From positions 1 through 15,045 of the forward strand of contig JAZDHF010000102.1 in the NCBI GenBank assembly GCA_043806315.1: a stretch of DNA of 15,045 bases. Direction: 5' to 3'. This stretch comes from SBAX01 sp043806315 (GTDB lineage: Bacteria; Planctomycetota; Phycisphaerae; UBA1845). A model generated the notes under the pieces. The model searched no databases. It was not told where the DNA came from and saw only the letters and a program-made list of their open reading frames with translations. Made by a program: the position numbers and the translations under genes. Positions 7,718 to 14,645 of this stretch are shown in pieces (the first letter of the stretch is position 1; each line of letters begins with the position of its first letter).

Positions 7718-8752
7718 TTAGCAGATGCGCGGCAACTCCTCGCCGTAGGGCCGCTGGACGATGCGTCGCCCGCCGGCACCAGTGACCAGTTCCACCAGCG
7801 GAATGTCCGCCGGAACCAGACGGCCGATGCACGCACCGTGGGCGCCGTAACGATGTTTCCGCATGACCGATAAACAACGCCCCGCCGCGTCCGCGGCGAC
7901 GACCAGCACAACCTTACCCTCGTTCGCGACGCTCAACAAATCAAACCCCAACATCTCCGCCGCGGCGTAGGTTGTGGGATTCCGTGGAATCCGCGTATCG
8001 TCGATCTCGATCCCCAGCCCCGTTCGCTCGGTGATGTCCGCCAGGACGCCCGCCAGACCTCCGCGCGTCGCGTCGCGCATGAAGCGGATGTCGACGTCGG
8101 CGTCGATCAGCTCGAAGATCAAGCCGTTGAGCGGCGCCGCGTCGGAGACGATATCCGTGTCGAACTCCAGACCGTTGCGAACCGACACCACCGCCATCCC
8201 GTGGTCGCCCAGGGTCCCATTCACGAGCACGGCGTCGCCTGCTCGAATGCGCGAGAAACTGGGATCGGCCCGTCGATCCCGAGCCGCGACCCCGGCCGTG
8301 TTGATGAACAGCCCGCCGCCGCCGCTCCGTTCGATCACCTTCGTGTCGCCGGTCACAATCTCGACCGCGGCCTCGCGCGCCGCCGCGGCGATCGACCGCA
8401 GGATGCGGTCCAACGAGCCAAGCTCGAAACCCTCCTCGACGATCAACGCGAGGCTCAGTCCGAGCGGTCTTCCGCCCATGACCGCGAGGTCGTTGACCGT
8501 GCCGCAGACGGCGAGTCGCCCGATATCACCGCCTGGGAATTCGAGCGGCTGCACCACAAAGGAGTCGGTCGTCAGGACGATTTCCGGCGCGTCGACGGAG
8601 AGCACGGCGCCGTCCGTCAGCTCGTCGAGCGTTGGATTGCCGAGGGCGGCGAGGATGTGCTCGCGGATCAGGCGACCCATCATCTCGCCGCCGCCGCCAT
8701 GCGCCCGGACGATGCACGGTTCAACCGCTTGCGGCAAGACCGAGAAGCTCAC
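7718..8752 (-). CDS. hypE: Carbamoyl dehydratase HypE
   Basis: HypE accepts a carbamoyl group from HypF on its C-terminal Cys and dehydrates it with ATP to a thiocyanate, the source of the cyanide ligands. The 344-residue product has the N-terminal AHGGGGEMMGRLI block, the ATP-binding segments DRILRSIAAAAREAA and TGDTKVIER, and ends in the diagnostic PRIC with Cys344 as last residue. It is therefore complete, unlike the neighbouring HypF. The start is GTG (8750-8752) with GGGAG at 8761-8765, eight bases upstream. It follows hypD after 17 bases, just past a hairpin repeat at the hypD 3' end. Confidence 0.96.
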   Translation of the reverse strand: MSFSVLPQAVEPCIVRAHGGGGEMMGRLIREHILAALGNPTLDELTDGAVLSVDAPEIVLTTDSFVVQPLEFPGGDIGRLAVCGTVNDLAVMGGRPLGLSLALIVEEGFELGSLDRILRSIAAAAREAAVEIVTGDTKVIERSGGGGLFINTAGVAARDRRADPSFSRIRAGDAVLVNGTLGDHGMAVVSVRNGLEFDTDIVSDAAPLNGLIFELIDADVDIRFMRDATRGGLAGVLADITERTGLGIEIDDTRIPRNPTTYAAAEMLGFDLLSVANEGKVVLVVAADAAGRCLSVMRKHRYGAHGACIGRLVPADIPLVELVTGAGGRRIVQRPYGEELPRIC

Positions 8753-8769
8753 AATTCACGCTCCCACGA

Positions 8770-9903
8770 TTAAAGTGCGAAGTTCAAAGTTCGAAGTTCA
8801 AAAACGGCACTTGAGGTTTCGAACTTTGAACTTTGAACTTTCCGTCGCCCGTACTTGAACCAGGCGCTGCACGTACCCTCACTGCTGACCATGCACGGCC
8901 CCAGAGGGTCGAGCGGCGTACACGGGGCGCCAAAGAGCGGGCACTCATCCGGCATGATCTTACCCTGAATGACCTCGCCGCAACGACAGGCGGGGTGGTC
9001 CACATCCTCCCCGACTTGGATTCCGAACCGTTTGAGGGCGTCGAAGGTTTGGTAGGCGGGACGAAGCTCCAGCCCGCTGTCGCGGATCACGCCGAGCGCA
9101 CGCCAGGGGGTGTCGGAGACGCAGAACACTTCGTCCATCAGACGTTGTGCGACCGCGTTCCCCAGCGGAGTGACGGCCGCATCGTAGGCGTTCTCGACCC
9201 GCGCTTCGCCGCGGTGAATCTGGCCGAGCAATGACGCCAAGGCCGTCAAAATCCCCACCGGCTCGAACCCCGCCACCGTACACGGGATGTGGTAGCGCTC
9301 GACGACCGGCCGATACGCCTCAGACCCGATGATGACGCTCACATGCCCCGGACAGAGGAACCCGTCGAGCGGCACATCGCCGCCTTCGAGCAACGCCAAC
9401 ATCGCCGGGACGACCAGTTTATGGGTAGCGAGCACGGTGAAGTTCTCGATGCCCTTTCGCTGGGCCTCGATCAGCGCCGCCGCCGTGGCCGGCGCCGTCG
9501 TCTCAAATCCCACGGCGAGGAAAACGACCTGTCTGTCCGGGAACTTCTCCGCCAGATGCACCGCCGACAGTGTGGAATTCACGACGCGCACGTCGGCGCC
9601 GAGGGCGCGCTGCCGCTCGAGACTGCCCAACCGACCCGGCACGCGGACCATGTCGCCGTAGGTGGCGATGAGGACGTCGGGTAGGCGGCTGAGCTGCACG
9701 GCCGCATCTATGTGCCGCTGCGCCGTCACACAAACCGGGCAGCCCGGACCGCTGACCAACCGTAGACTCTCCGGAAGCAGCGAACGCAAACCGTTGCGAA
9801 AGACCGCAACCGTGTGCGTACCGCACACTTCCATCACTTGCAGCGGCCGCCCGATGGCTCGCGCCAGGCGATGGAGTTCACTCGTCAGCGTTGTCGTCGC
9901 CAT
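8770..9903 (-). CDS. hypD: Hydrogenase maturation protein HypD, with repeat-encoded tail
   Basis: HypD is a [4Fe-4S] protein that forms a complex with HypC and assembles the Fe(CN)2CO unit. Key Cys are present: EVCGTHT (C27), GPGCPVC (C55, C58) and the C-terminal cluster region HPACRCGE ... DECPLFGAPCTP ... GPCMVSSEGTC. The core ends near WFKYGRRK (about residue 355). The following 22 residues, starting VQSSKFE, are encoded by the GTTCAAA hairpin repeat at 8772-8841 and do not belong to the family. The ATG at 9901-9903 has GGAG about 11 bases upstream. It lies 85 bases after hypC, and that gap is mostly another copy of the same repeat. Confidence 0.95.
   Translation of the reverse strand: MATTTLTSELHRLARAIGRPLQVMEVCGTHTVAVFRNGLRSLLPESLRLVSGPGCPVCVTAQRHIDAAVQLSRLPDVLIATYGDMVRVPGRLGSLERQRALGADVRVVNSTLSAVHLAEKFPDRQVVFLAVGFETTAPATAAALIEAQRKGIENFTVLATHKLVVPAMLALLEGGDVPLDGFLCPGHVSVIIGSEAYRPVVERYHIPCTVAGFEPVGILTALASLLGQIHRGEARVENAYDAAVTPLGNAVAQRLMDEVFCVSDTPWRALGVIRDSGLELRPAYQTFDALKRFGIQVGEDVDHPACRCGEVIQGKIMPDECPLFGAPCTPLDPLGPCMVSSEGTCSAWFKYGRRKVQSSKFETSSAVFELRTLNFAL
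8772..8841. repeat. GTTCAAA/TTCGAAC hairpin repeat, copy 2 (hypD 3' end)
   Basis: The left arm begins AAAGTGCGAAGTTCAAAG, and the right arm consists of repeated GAACTTT/CTTTGAA units up to 8841, with a GC-richer loop around 8805-8815. Bases 8780-8804 are identical over 25 positions to 9925-9949 in copy 3. The first 18 bases are the exact reverse complement of the end of copy 3 (9968-9985), so the element is close to palindromic as a whole. It is read through by hypD and supplies the last 22 codons and the stop codon. Confidence 0.85.
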
Positions 9904-9924
9904 GCGTCGCTATGCTCCGCTCGG

Positions 9925-9985
9925 AAGTTCAAAGTTCGAAGTTCAAAAAGCCTTTTTGCACTTTGCACTTTGAACTTCGCACTTT
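9925..9985. repeat. GTTCAAA/TTCGAAC hairpin repeat, copy 3 (hypC-hypD gap)
   Basis: Two facing arms, 9925-9950 and 9952-9985, meet at CAAAAAGcCTTTTTG and form a long imperfect stem. It starts four bases after the hypC stop and lies upstream of hypD. Because hypC kept its own stop, this copy is not translated. The stem with A and T tracts at its centre could act as an RNA processing site or partial terminator between hypC and hypD, which is inference. The sequence matches copy 2 closely. Confidence 0.85.
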
Positions 9986-9988
9986 CGC

Positions 9989-10207
9989 CTATTCCTCTGC
10001 CGCCAGGGCGCTCAAATACGACCAGGTCTCCTTTGCGGCCCCCTCCTCGATCTTGGCAATCGCGAAACCGGCATGGACGAGTACCCAATCATGCACGTCC
10101 GCATCCGGCGTCAGGACGGTGCACACCTCCATACGATTGCCCTGGAAGTCGACGAGTGCCCGCTGGTGGCGCGTCTCGATGATCTTGCCTGGAACGGCCA
10201 GACACAT
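9989..10207 (-). CDS. hypC: Hydrogenase assembly chaperone HypC
   Basis: HypC is a small chaperone that carries the Fe(CN)2CO precursor between HypD and the large subunit. The 72-residue product begins MCLAVPGKI, with the essential Cys2, and has the conserved His in LVHAGFAI (residue ~55) and the VDFQGNRMEV strand typical of the family. The length is normal. The ATG (10205-10207) lies three bases after the hypF stop, with a ribosome site (GGCAGGAG) inside the hypF tail. A hairpin repeat follows its stop after three bases. Confidence 0.96.
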   Translation of the reverse strand: MCLAVPGKIIETRHQRALVDFQGNRMEVCTVLTPDADVHDWVLVHAGFAIAKIEEGAAKETWSYLSALAAEE

Positions 10208-10210
10208 GGC

Positions 10211-11404
10211 TCACTCCTGCCCCGCCGCCGTGGCGGACGCCACCACGGCTTGTCCCAACGAGAGCCCCGCGTCACCCGCCGAAACACGGCGGTGCACGCC
10301 CAACTGAAGTCCGCGGTCCTCCAACCGACTGCGTACCCCTTCGCGCAATCGCTCATTGACAAAACATCCCCCGGAAAGCACCACCCGCTCCACCCCCGTT
10401 TCCCGCACGGCCCGCAGCGCAGCCGCCGCGAACATGGCCGCGACCGTCTCGTGAAACCGCGCGGCGATCCAAGCTACGCGCACATCGGCTTGAACGTCCG
10501 CAACGATCGACCGGATCATGGGCCGCCAATCGAGTCGGACGCCCTCCGGATCATCGATCAGAGTAAATGGATACGGTTGGACGCGCTCGTCCGTGGACGC
10601 CGCTTGCAGCGCGCGGGCGGCTTGACCTTCCTGTTCGTTTTGAGCGCACACGCCCGTCAAGAACGCCACGGCGTCAAAGAGCCGCCCGAGGCTGGAGGTG
10701 CTCGGCGAGTTCAGCCCGGCGTCCAGTTGCCGGTCAATCAGCGCTCGTTCCTTCGCATTCACGGCTCGGAACGCCGCCGGCTCTATCGTCGTGTAGCTGT
10801 CGGGCAGCGCGAGTCGCACCACGGACATCGCCGGCCGCCACGCCCATCGCGCTGCGGCGTCCCCACCCGGCAAAGGGAAGTACTCCAAGTGGGCCAGTCG
10901 TCGGAAGGATCGGGCGTCGCACAACAGCACCTCGCCGCCCCAGATCGCTCCGTCGGTTCCGTAACCCGTCCCGTCGCATACGATTCCAATGACCGGCAAT
11001 GTCATCTCGGCGTCTACGGCGCAACTGACGGCATGCGCATGGTGGTGTTGAACCGCAACCTTCGGTGGGGCGAGTCGACGGGCGTGAACGGTGGATAGGT
11101 AGGCCGGATGGAGGTCGTGACCGATCACGACCGGCCGACGACCAAGACCGTCCGCCGCACGACTGACGGAGTCAACAAAGTGCCGGTAGTGATCAATCTG
11201 ACTCAGGTCGCCCTGCCAACCGCTGAGAACCGCAAACGCTTCCTGCCCGACACAGATCGTGTTCTTGAGTTCCCCCCCTACCGCGAGCACGTCGAACGGA
11301 AACGGACAGGCAACCGCTATCCGTACGTCGGCTCGCTCGGGTGCCGGTGGACGCTTCTCGGCGACGCGGGCAGCGTGGTCCGTTGAGACGAGCGGAGGAG
11401 TCAT
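10211..11404 (-). CDS. hypF: HypF carbamoyltransferase domain only (N-terminally truncated or split HypF)
   Basis: HypF normally has about 750 residues: acylphosphatase, two zinc fingers, a YrdC domain and a Kae1-like carbamoyltransferase. This 397-residue product contains only the Kae1-like part and that part looks intact: LAVGGELKNTICV, GHDLHPAYLSTVHA, VQHHHAHAVSCAVD, CDGTGYGTDGAIWGGE, SSLGRLFDAVAFLTG, EGQAARAL, ARFHETVA, LSGGCFVNERL and DAGLSLGQAV. No HypF N-terminal motif is found in the 330 bases upstream. The start could be ATG 11402-11404 (chosen) or GTG 11453-11455 in the same frame, which has no ribosome site; neither recovers a further domain. It is the first gene of the operon. It would need carbamoyl-adenylate from a separate YrdC-type protein, or it is a decayed gene. 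The catalytic core shows no broken motif, which argues against long-standing decay. Confidence 0.9.
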   Translation of the reverse strand: MTPPLVSTDHAARVAEKRPPAPERADVRIAVACPFPFDVLAVGGELKNTICVGQEAFAVLSGWQGDLSQIDHYRHFVDSVSRAADGLGRRPVVIGHDLHPAYLSTVHARRLAPPKVAVQHHHAHAVSCAVDAEMTLPVIGIVCDGTGYGTDGAIWGGEVLLCDARSFRRLAHLEYFPLPGGDAAARWAWRPAMSVVRLALPDSYTTIEPAAFRAVNAKERALIDRQLDAGLNSPSTSSLGRLFDAVAFLTGVCAQNEQEGQAARALQAASTDERVQPYPFTLIDDPEGVRLDWRPMIRSIVADVQADVRVAWIAARFHETVAAMFAAAALRAVRETGVERVVLSGGCFVNERLREGVRSRLEDRGLQLGVHRRVSAGDAGLSLGQAVVASATAAGQE

Positions 11405-11737
11405 AGCGATCCCATCCAACCGCACCGCAGTTGGCGATTTCCTCGGTTCGATCACGGCAGGCGCCCGCGTTACAGCGTTCCGATCACGCGGGTCGGATCA
11501 AAGCCTGCAATTCGCCCTCTCCCCGCCGCGGGGGCCACGCCGACGAGGCGTCCGGTATCACGACAGACCCCTATCCACTTTCCCCCGCATACTGCGTGCC
11601 ATGTCACTATAAGGCGTTTCGCGCAACTACGCGAATGGAAGGGATTGGGGCGGAGCTGCTACGCGTGTCGGGCCTTGTAGGGGCGGACGCGAAGCCCGTG
11701 GCCGATGATCGGGCGCCCGGTGGTCGGTTTGTTCATG
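11405..11737. other. Gene-free leader upstream of the hydrogenase operon
   Basis: About 330 bases lie between the truncated transporter remnant and hypF, without a convincing gene on either strand. They hold a sigma-54-like promoter (11586-11601), an imperfect palindrome GTTTCGCGCAAC (11616-11627) just upstream of it, and a GC palindrome CCCCGCCGCGGGG (11521-11533) in the predicted leader. A short minus-strand frame of about 40 codons ending near 11468 has no recognisable similarity. No remnant of the missing HypF domains could be read in any frame. Confidence 0.6.
11586..11601 (-). promoter_or_regulatory. Candidate sigma-54 (-24/-12) promoter for the hyp-hyd operon
   Basis: The minus strand reads TGGCACGCAGTATGCG. 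The -24 box TGGCACG is perfect and the -12 box is ATGC against consensus TTGC, with the exact GG-to-GC spacing required. Transcription would start near 11575, leaving a leader of roughly 120-170 bases before hypF. It faces the operon and lies in the only gene-free stretch before it. An activator of the NtrC/HoxA class would be needed; none is in the window. Confidence 0.6.
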
Positions 11738-11980
11738 TCAACGCATCGTCGCTCGGCGCGGGCGAAGCGTCACGGCAAGAACCGCGGAGAAAACGCACAG
11801 CGCGGCGGCGGCCGCGAACGCCGCGAAGTAGCTGCCGGTCATACGCTGCGCCACATTGCCCACCCAGACCCCGATCACGCCCGCGACCCCGTACGACGTG
11901 AACACCCACGCGTAATTGGCCCCGAAGTTCTTGGACCCCAACAGGTCTGCGGTCAGTAGCACGGTGGGTTGATGACCCAC
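11738..11980 (-). pseudogene. C-terminal remnant of an OFA-type MFS transporter
   Basis: About 70 codons resemble the last two membrane segments of an oxalate/formate-antiporter-type MFS protein: TADLLGSKNFGANYAWVFTSYG, then hydrophobic segments (VIGVWVGNVA, YFAAFAAAAALCVFSAVLAV) and a basic end. The segment lines up with TADYFGSRNFGRNYGWMFTAYG in the intact transporter just upstream but is clearly diverged, so it comes from a paralogue and is not a local copy. Everything N-terminal is missing. An ATG happens to sit at the start of the fragment, but an 80-residue two-helix piece is unlikely to be a transporter. It may belong with the N-terminal remnant at 13514-13705. Confidence 0.8.
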
Positions 11981-11999
11981 CGGACGGGCTACACATTCT

Positions 12000-13352
12000 C
12001 TACGTCGCTCTAGGGCTGGATGCAGTTCTTGGTGCTCTTAGGAACAGTCCCAGGACTGCCGCGGCAAGGCACGCGAGACCGGCAATGATGAAGGCCGGGG
12101 ACCAGGCGTTCATCGCTGCATTCAGCGCCGCGGCCTCGTCGGCGCCGCCCTTTACCGCGGCCTTGCCGGCGGTTTTGAATATCCCGGCCATGATCGGGCC
12201 GACGATTCCACCCACTCCGTACGCGGTGAACATCCAGCCGTAGTTCCTGCCGAAGTTCCTGCTGCCGAAGTAGTCGGCGGTGATGGTCGGGAACAGCGCC
12301 AGCGTCCCGCCGAAGTTAAACCCCACGCTGGCCGCCCCAATGTAGAGCAACGCGGGCGTGCCCCCCATATAGAAAAAGGACAGAAGCGTGACACCCTGCA
12401 GCACAAGCATGAGCAGCATGGCGGCCTTACGCCCGATGGCGTCGGAGATGTAACCCCAGACGATCCGCCCCAGACCGTTAAAAATCGGCAGAAATATGCC
12501 CGCGGCGGTCGCGGCCAGAGCCGAGGCTTGCAAGGAAGTTAATCCCGAGCCTTTCCGCAGGGCGTCGATAGCAAACAACTGAACGATCCCGATTACCATC
12601 AGACCGGCAAGCGCACCGCTGATGTACATCACCCACAACGTCCAGAACTGGGGCGTACCCAGCATCTGTCGGGGTTCCAAATCGATCTGAGCTGCGGCTG
12701 TTGCTCCTGTCTTGTCCGCGCTTCCACTCCATCCGGCGGGGACCCAGCCGGGCGGGGGATTCACCATCCACAGCGAGCCGATCATCACCAAGACGAAGTA
12801 ACTGATGCCGTAGACCAGCCAGACGTTGGACAGCCCGAGCGTGACCAACAGCCTCCCGGCCCCCGGATCGGCGAGTTTGATCCAGATGAGTGCCCCGAAG
12901 CCGAAGCCGGCCACCGCCAGTCCCGTGACCAGCCCCTTCTTATCCGGGAACCACTTCACGCCGCAGGCGATGGGGACGACATAGGCCAACCCGATCCCAA
13001 TACCACCGATCAAGCCTATGGTCATCAGAATGCCCGGAAACATCTGATGGGGCATTACGCGCTCGACAAGTCCGCCGGCCGTATAGCCGACGGCCAACAC
13101 AATCCCGCCCACACGAGCCACTAACGTGGGCCCGACCTTGGCCTGCCATCGCCCGCCGATGATCGTAAAGACCGCAAAGGTGGCCAGCGCCACCGAAAAG
13201 ATCATCTGGGTCTGAGTCTCAGTGAAGTTGTACGGCTCCTTCACCAACACTTTGGTGAACACCGACCAGGCGTAGATGGCTCCGAGGCATAACTGGATCA
13301 GGATGGCCCCAACCACCACGAGCCAACGGTTCATGACCCTCGCGTCGTTCAT
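12000..13352 (-). CDS. OFA-family (oxalate/formate antiporter-like) MFS transporter
   Basis: This is a complete 12-helix major facilitator protein of about 450 residues in the inner membrane. The first helix has the family's pattern NRWLVVVGAILIQLCLGAIYAWSVF; a GxxxGxG-rich helix (GLIGGIGIGLAYVVP) and the block GLVTGLAVAGFGFGA follow, and the second half contains NGLGRIVWGYISDAIGRK and ADYFGSRNFGRNYGW. OFA members exchange small carboxylates (oxalate, formate, lactate and others); the substrate cannot be read here. Start: ATG 13350-13352 with GGAGGT ten bases upstream; an ATG at 13368-13370 would add six residues. It is the only intact gene in a stretch of broken ones and lies between N- and C-terminal pieces of a second transporter of the same family. 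Confidence 0.9.
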   Translation of the reverse strand: MNDARVMNRWLVVVGAILIQLCLGAIYAWSVFTKVLVKEPYNFTETQTQMIFSVALATFAVFTIIGGRWQAKVGPTLVARVGGIVLAVGYTAGGLVERVMPHQMFPGILMTIGLIGGIGIGLAYVVPIACGVKWFPDKKGLVTGLAVAGFGFGALIWIKLADPGAGRLLVTLGLSNVWLVYGISYFVLVMIGSLWMVNPPPGWVPAGWSGSADKTGATAAAQIDLEPRQMLGTPQFWTLWVMYISGALAGLMVIGIVQLFAIDALRKGSGLTSLQASALAATAAGIFLPIFNGLGRIVWGYISDAIGRKAAMLLMLVLQGVTLLSFFYMGGTPALLYIGAASVGFNFGGTLALFPTITADYFGSRNFGRNYGWMFTAYGVGGIVGPIMAGIFKTAGKAAVKGGADEAAALNAAMNAWSPAFIIAGLACLAAAVLGLFLRAPRTASSPRAT

Positions 13353-13513
13353 CGTGCTGCTGACCTCCATGTAAGTTCCCGAGTGAATGCCGTGCCGACC
13401 AGTGGGTACCCCAACGGGATCTTAGGGTGGGGTGGGCAACGGACGGGTGCCGACCGGGACCGCCTGCCGACATTCCGCGAGCATGTCGTCGAATCACGCG
13501 GCATCGGCAACCA

Positions 13514-13705
13514 TCAACTCCTCGACCGCGGAACCTGTTCACAGGCAGCAGCCAACTCAGCGGCCTTCTCACTTGTGCCGATCGCCGGCCAAAGTTCGCT
13601 CTCCAGGGGTTGCCAGAAAACACTGTACCCGTAGACCGTTCCGAGAATCAGTTGGACCAGCACCGCGCCCACAAGGACTTGCCCGCGAGCCGATGCCGCA
13701 CGGTG
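13514..13705 (-). pseudogene. N-terminal remnant of a second OFA-type MFS transporter
   Basis: The frame carries GQVLVGAVLVQLILGTVYGYSVFW followed by QPLESELWPAIGTSEKAAEL, the first membrane helix and start of the first loop of an OFA-family transporter (compare VVGAILIQLCLGAIYAWSVF in the intact gene downstream). It stops at TGA 13514-13516 about 55 codons in, and no other helix follows in any frame before the intact transporter begins. At its 5' side it is joined out of frame to the broken asparaginase gene near 13710, so it has no start codon of its own in the usual place. Confidence 0.8.
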
Positions 13706-13982
13706 GGCCGACAAACCCAGTGTATTCGGCGTAGTGGTCCCGTATGATTTCCGCAATACGTGCCCAATCTTTGGGTTCCATGTCGGACGAGTCGATTGGG
13801 GGGCCGAAGGCGTCGGAAATTTTTAAATCGATCCCCTTACCAACCTTTCTGAAATCCGGAAGGTACTTCAAAAGCCGCTCGGGCCCCAGGGCGGCCAGGG
13901 GCGAGACCGGGTCATTGAGTTCCCGCGGGCCCATTCCTATCGTGCCGCCCGTATGAATAACCAACACGCACGCCTTACTCAT
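13569..13982 (-). pseudogene. ansA: Type I L-asparaginase, N-terminal remnant
   Basis: The first ~91 codons match cytoplasmic asparaginases: VLVIHTGGTIGM holds the first catalytic Thr (T14), and PPIDSSDMEPKDWARIAEIIRDHYAEYTGFV is the conserved block before the second active-site motif (HGTDT). Homology stops at codon ~91, near 13710, exactly before that second motif, and the frame then runs through the transporter remnant in the wrong frame. An intact enzyme has about 330 residues, so this cannot be active. The ATG at 13980-13982 overlaps the end of the broken asparagine synthetase frame. Confidence 0.85.
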
Positions 13983-14473
13983 GACCGTACCTTCGCTCCT
14001 TTTCCGTGACGGCCAGCTCCCAGTCCCACTGGTCCACGTACGCGCTGTGATCGTGATCGAGGAAGTAGTCCTTACGTACCGCCCGCATGTCGGTGCACAG
14101 CCCTTCGCCGGGCTTCATGCCGAACTGCTTCAGGGCCATCCTCTTCCATTTCGTCGCCGCCTGTACCACCTGAGCGTCGACGGGATGTTTGTTCCGATCG
14201 TTTGGAGATGTGAAACTGGATCGGCGTCCGCGATCCGTCACGATCCAGCAGATCGTTGACCCCCCTCTCCACGTCCACGATCAGCGGAACCGTCACCATT
14301 ATCAGGTTCAGTTCCTTGCAGAGGTTTTCCTCTATGTACTGCTTGGCCGCCAGGATCGCTTTTTGTGTCTCCTTGGGTGTAAGCGCTGAACTGTAGTCCC
14401 GTGGCAGGACTTTCTCCAGCTCGGTGTAGTCGCCGATCCCGGGTCCCGCGACGTCCGCCGCCTTGTCTAGCAT
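13975..14473 (-). pseudogene. asnA: Asparagine synthetase A (aspartate-ammonia ligase), frameshifted 5' remnant
   Basis: AsnA makes asparagine from aspartate, ammonia and ATP. The frame from ATG 14471-14473 (GGAG eight bases upstream) reads ALTPKETQKAILAAKQYIEE, LNLIMVTVPLIVDVERGVND and RDGSRTPIQFHIS. It then has to shift frame to continue as NDRNKHPVDAQVVQAATKWK, ALKQFGMKPGEGLCTDMRAV and DHSAYVDQWDWELAVTEKER, ending at TAA 13975-13977. Removing one A from the three-A run at 14201-14203 restores the frame. Even so only the N-terminal ~45% of the ~330-residue enzyme is present; the rest is replaced by the asparaginase start. A sequencing error could explain the frameshift but not the missing half. 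Confidence 0.88.
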
Positions 14474-14569
14474 AGGTTTTGCTCCGAAAAGGTGAACACC
14501 TGTGCCGTTCTCATCGACGTTACAGCGGATGCGTAGCCGGGCACCGCCGGCGCGATGGCATCCAGCGAC

Positions 14570-14600
14570 GGGATGCGCGGCGCCAAACGCCGTTCATCCC
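14570..14600 (-). promoter_or_regulatory. Hairpin in the leader of the asnA remnant
   Basis: GGGATG (14570-14575) pairs with CATCCC (14595-14600), and inside it GGCG (14579-14582) pairs with CGCC (14588-14591), with a nearly paired three-base bulge between them and a five-base loop. It lies within the leader predicted from the sigma-54 promoter, about 100 bases before the start codon. It could be an attenuator or RNA-stability element; the function is not known. Confidence 0.4.
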
Positions 14601-14627
14601 TTCCTGCCGCCGTCTCCGGGACTCCGT

Positions 14628-14643
14628 AGCAAGGTACGTGCCA
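14628..14643 (-). promoter_or_regulatory. Sigma-54 (-24/-12) promoter, perfect consensus
   Basis: The minus strand reads TGGCACGTACCTTGCT, an exact match to the consensus TGGCACG-N4-TTGCW including GG/GC spacing. Transcription should start near 14617, about 145 bases before the asnA start. Sigma-54 control of an ammonia-assimilating gene fits known nitrogen regulation. The promoter shares its -24 heptamer with the candidate at 11586-11601. Confidence 0.75.
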
Positions 14644-14645
14644 CG

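Noticed and set aside
7974..8858. A 294-codon plus-strand open frame opposite hypE
   Set aside because: Low-complexity Ser/Arg/Pro translation antisense to hypE; no motif and no ribosome site.
208..9985. CRISPR array suggested by repeated GTTC-rich units
   Set aside because: The units are near-palindromic hairpins dispersed at gene ends, without regular unique spacers and without cas genes.
11456..11615. A short minus-strand frame (about 40-50 codons) upstream of hypF, considered as a leftover of the HypF N-terminus
   Set aside because: It shows none of the acylphosphatase, zinc-finger or YrdC motifs and partly precedes the predicted transcription start.
14195..14210. Programmed ribosomal frameshift in asnA
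   Set aside because: The site is only TCCAAACGA with no slippery heptamer or clear downstream stimulator, and the frame ends in a truncated product anyway; mutation or sequencing error is simpler.
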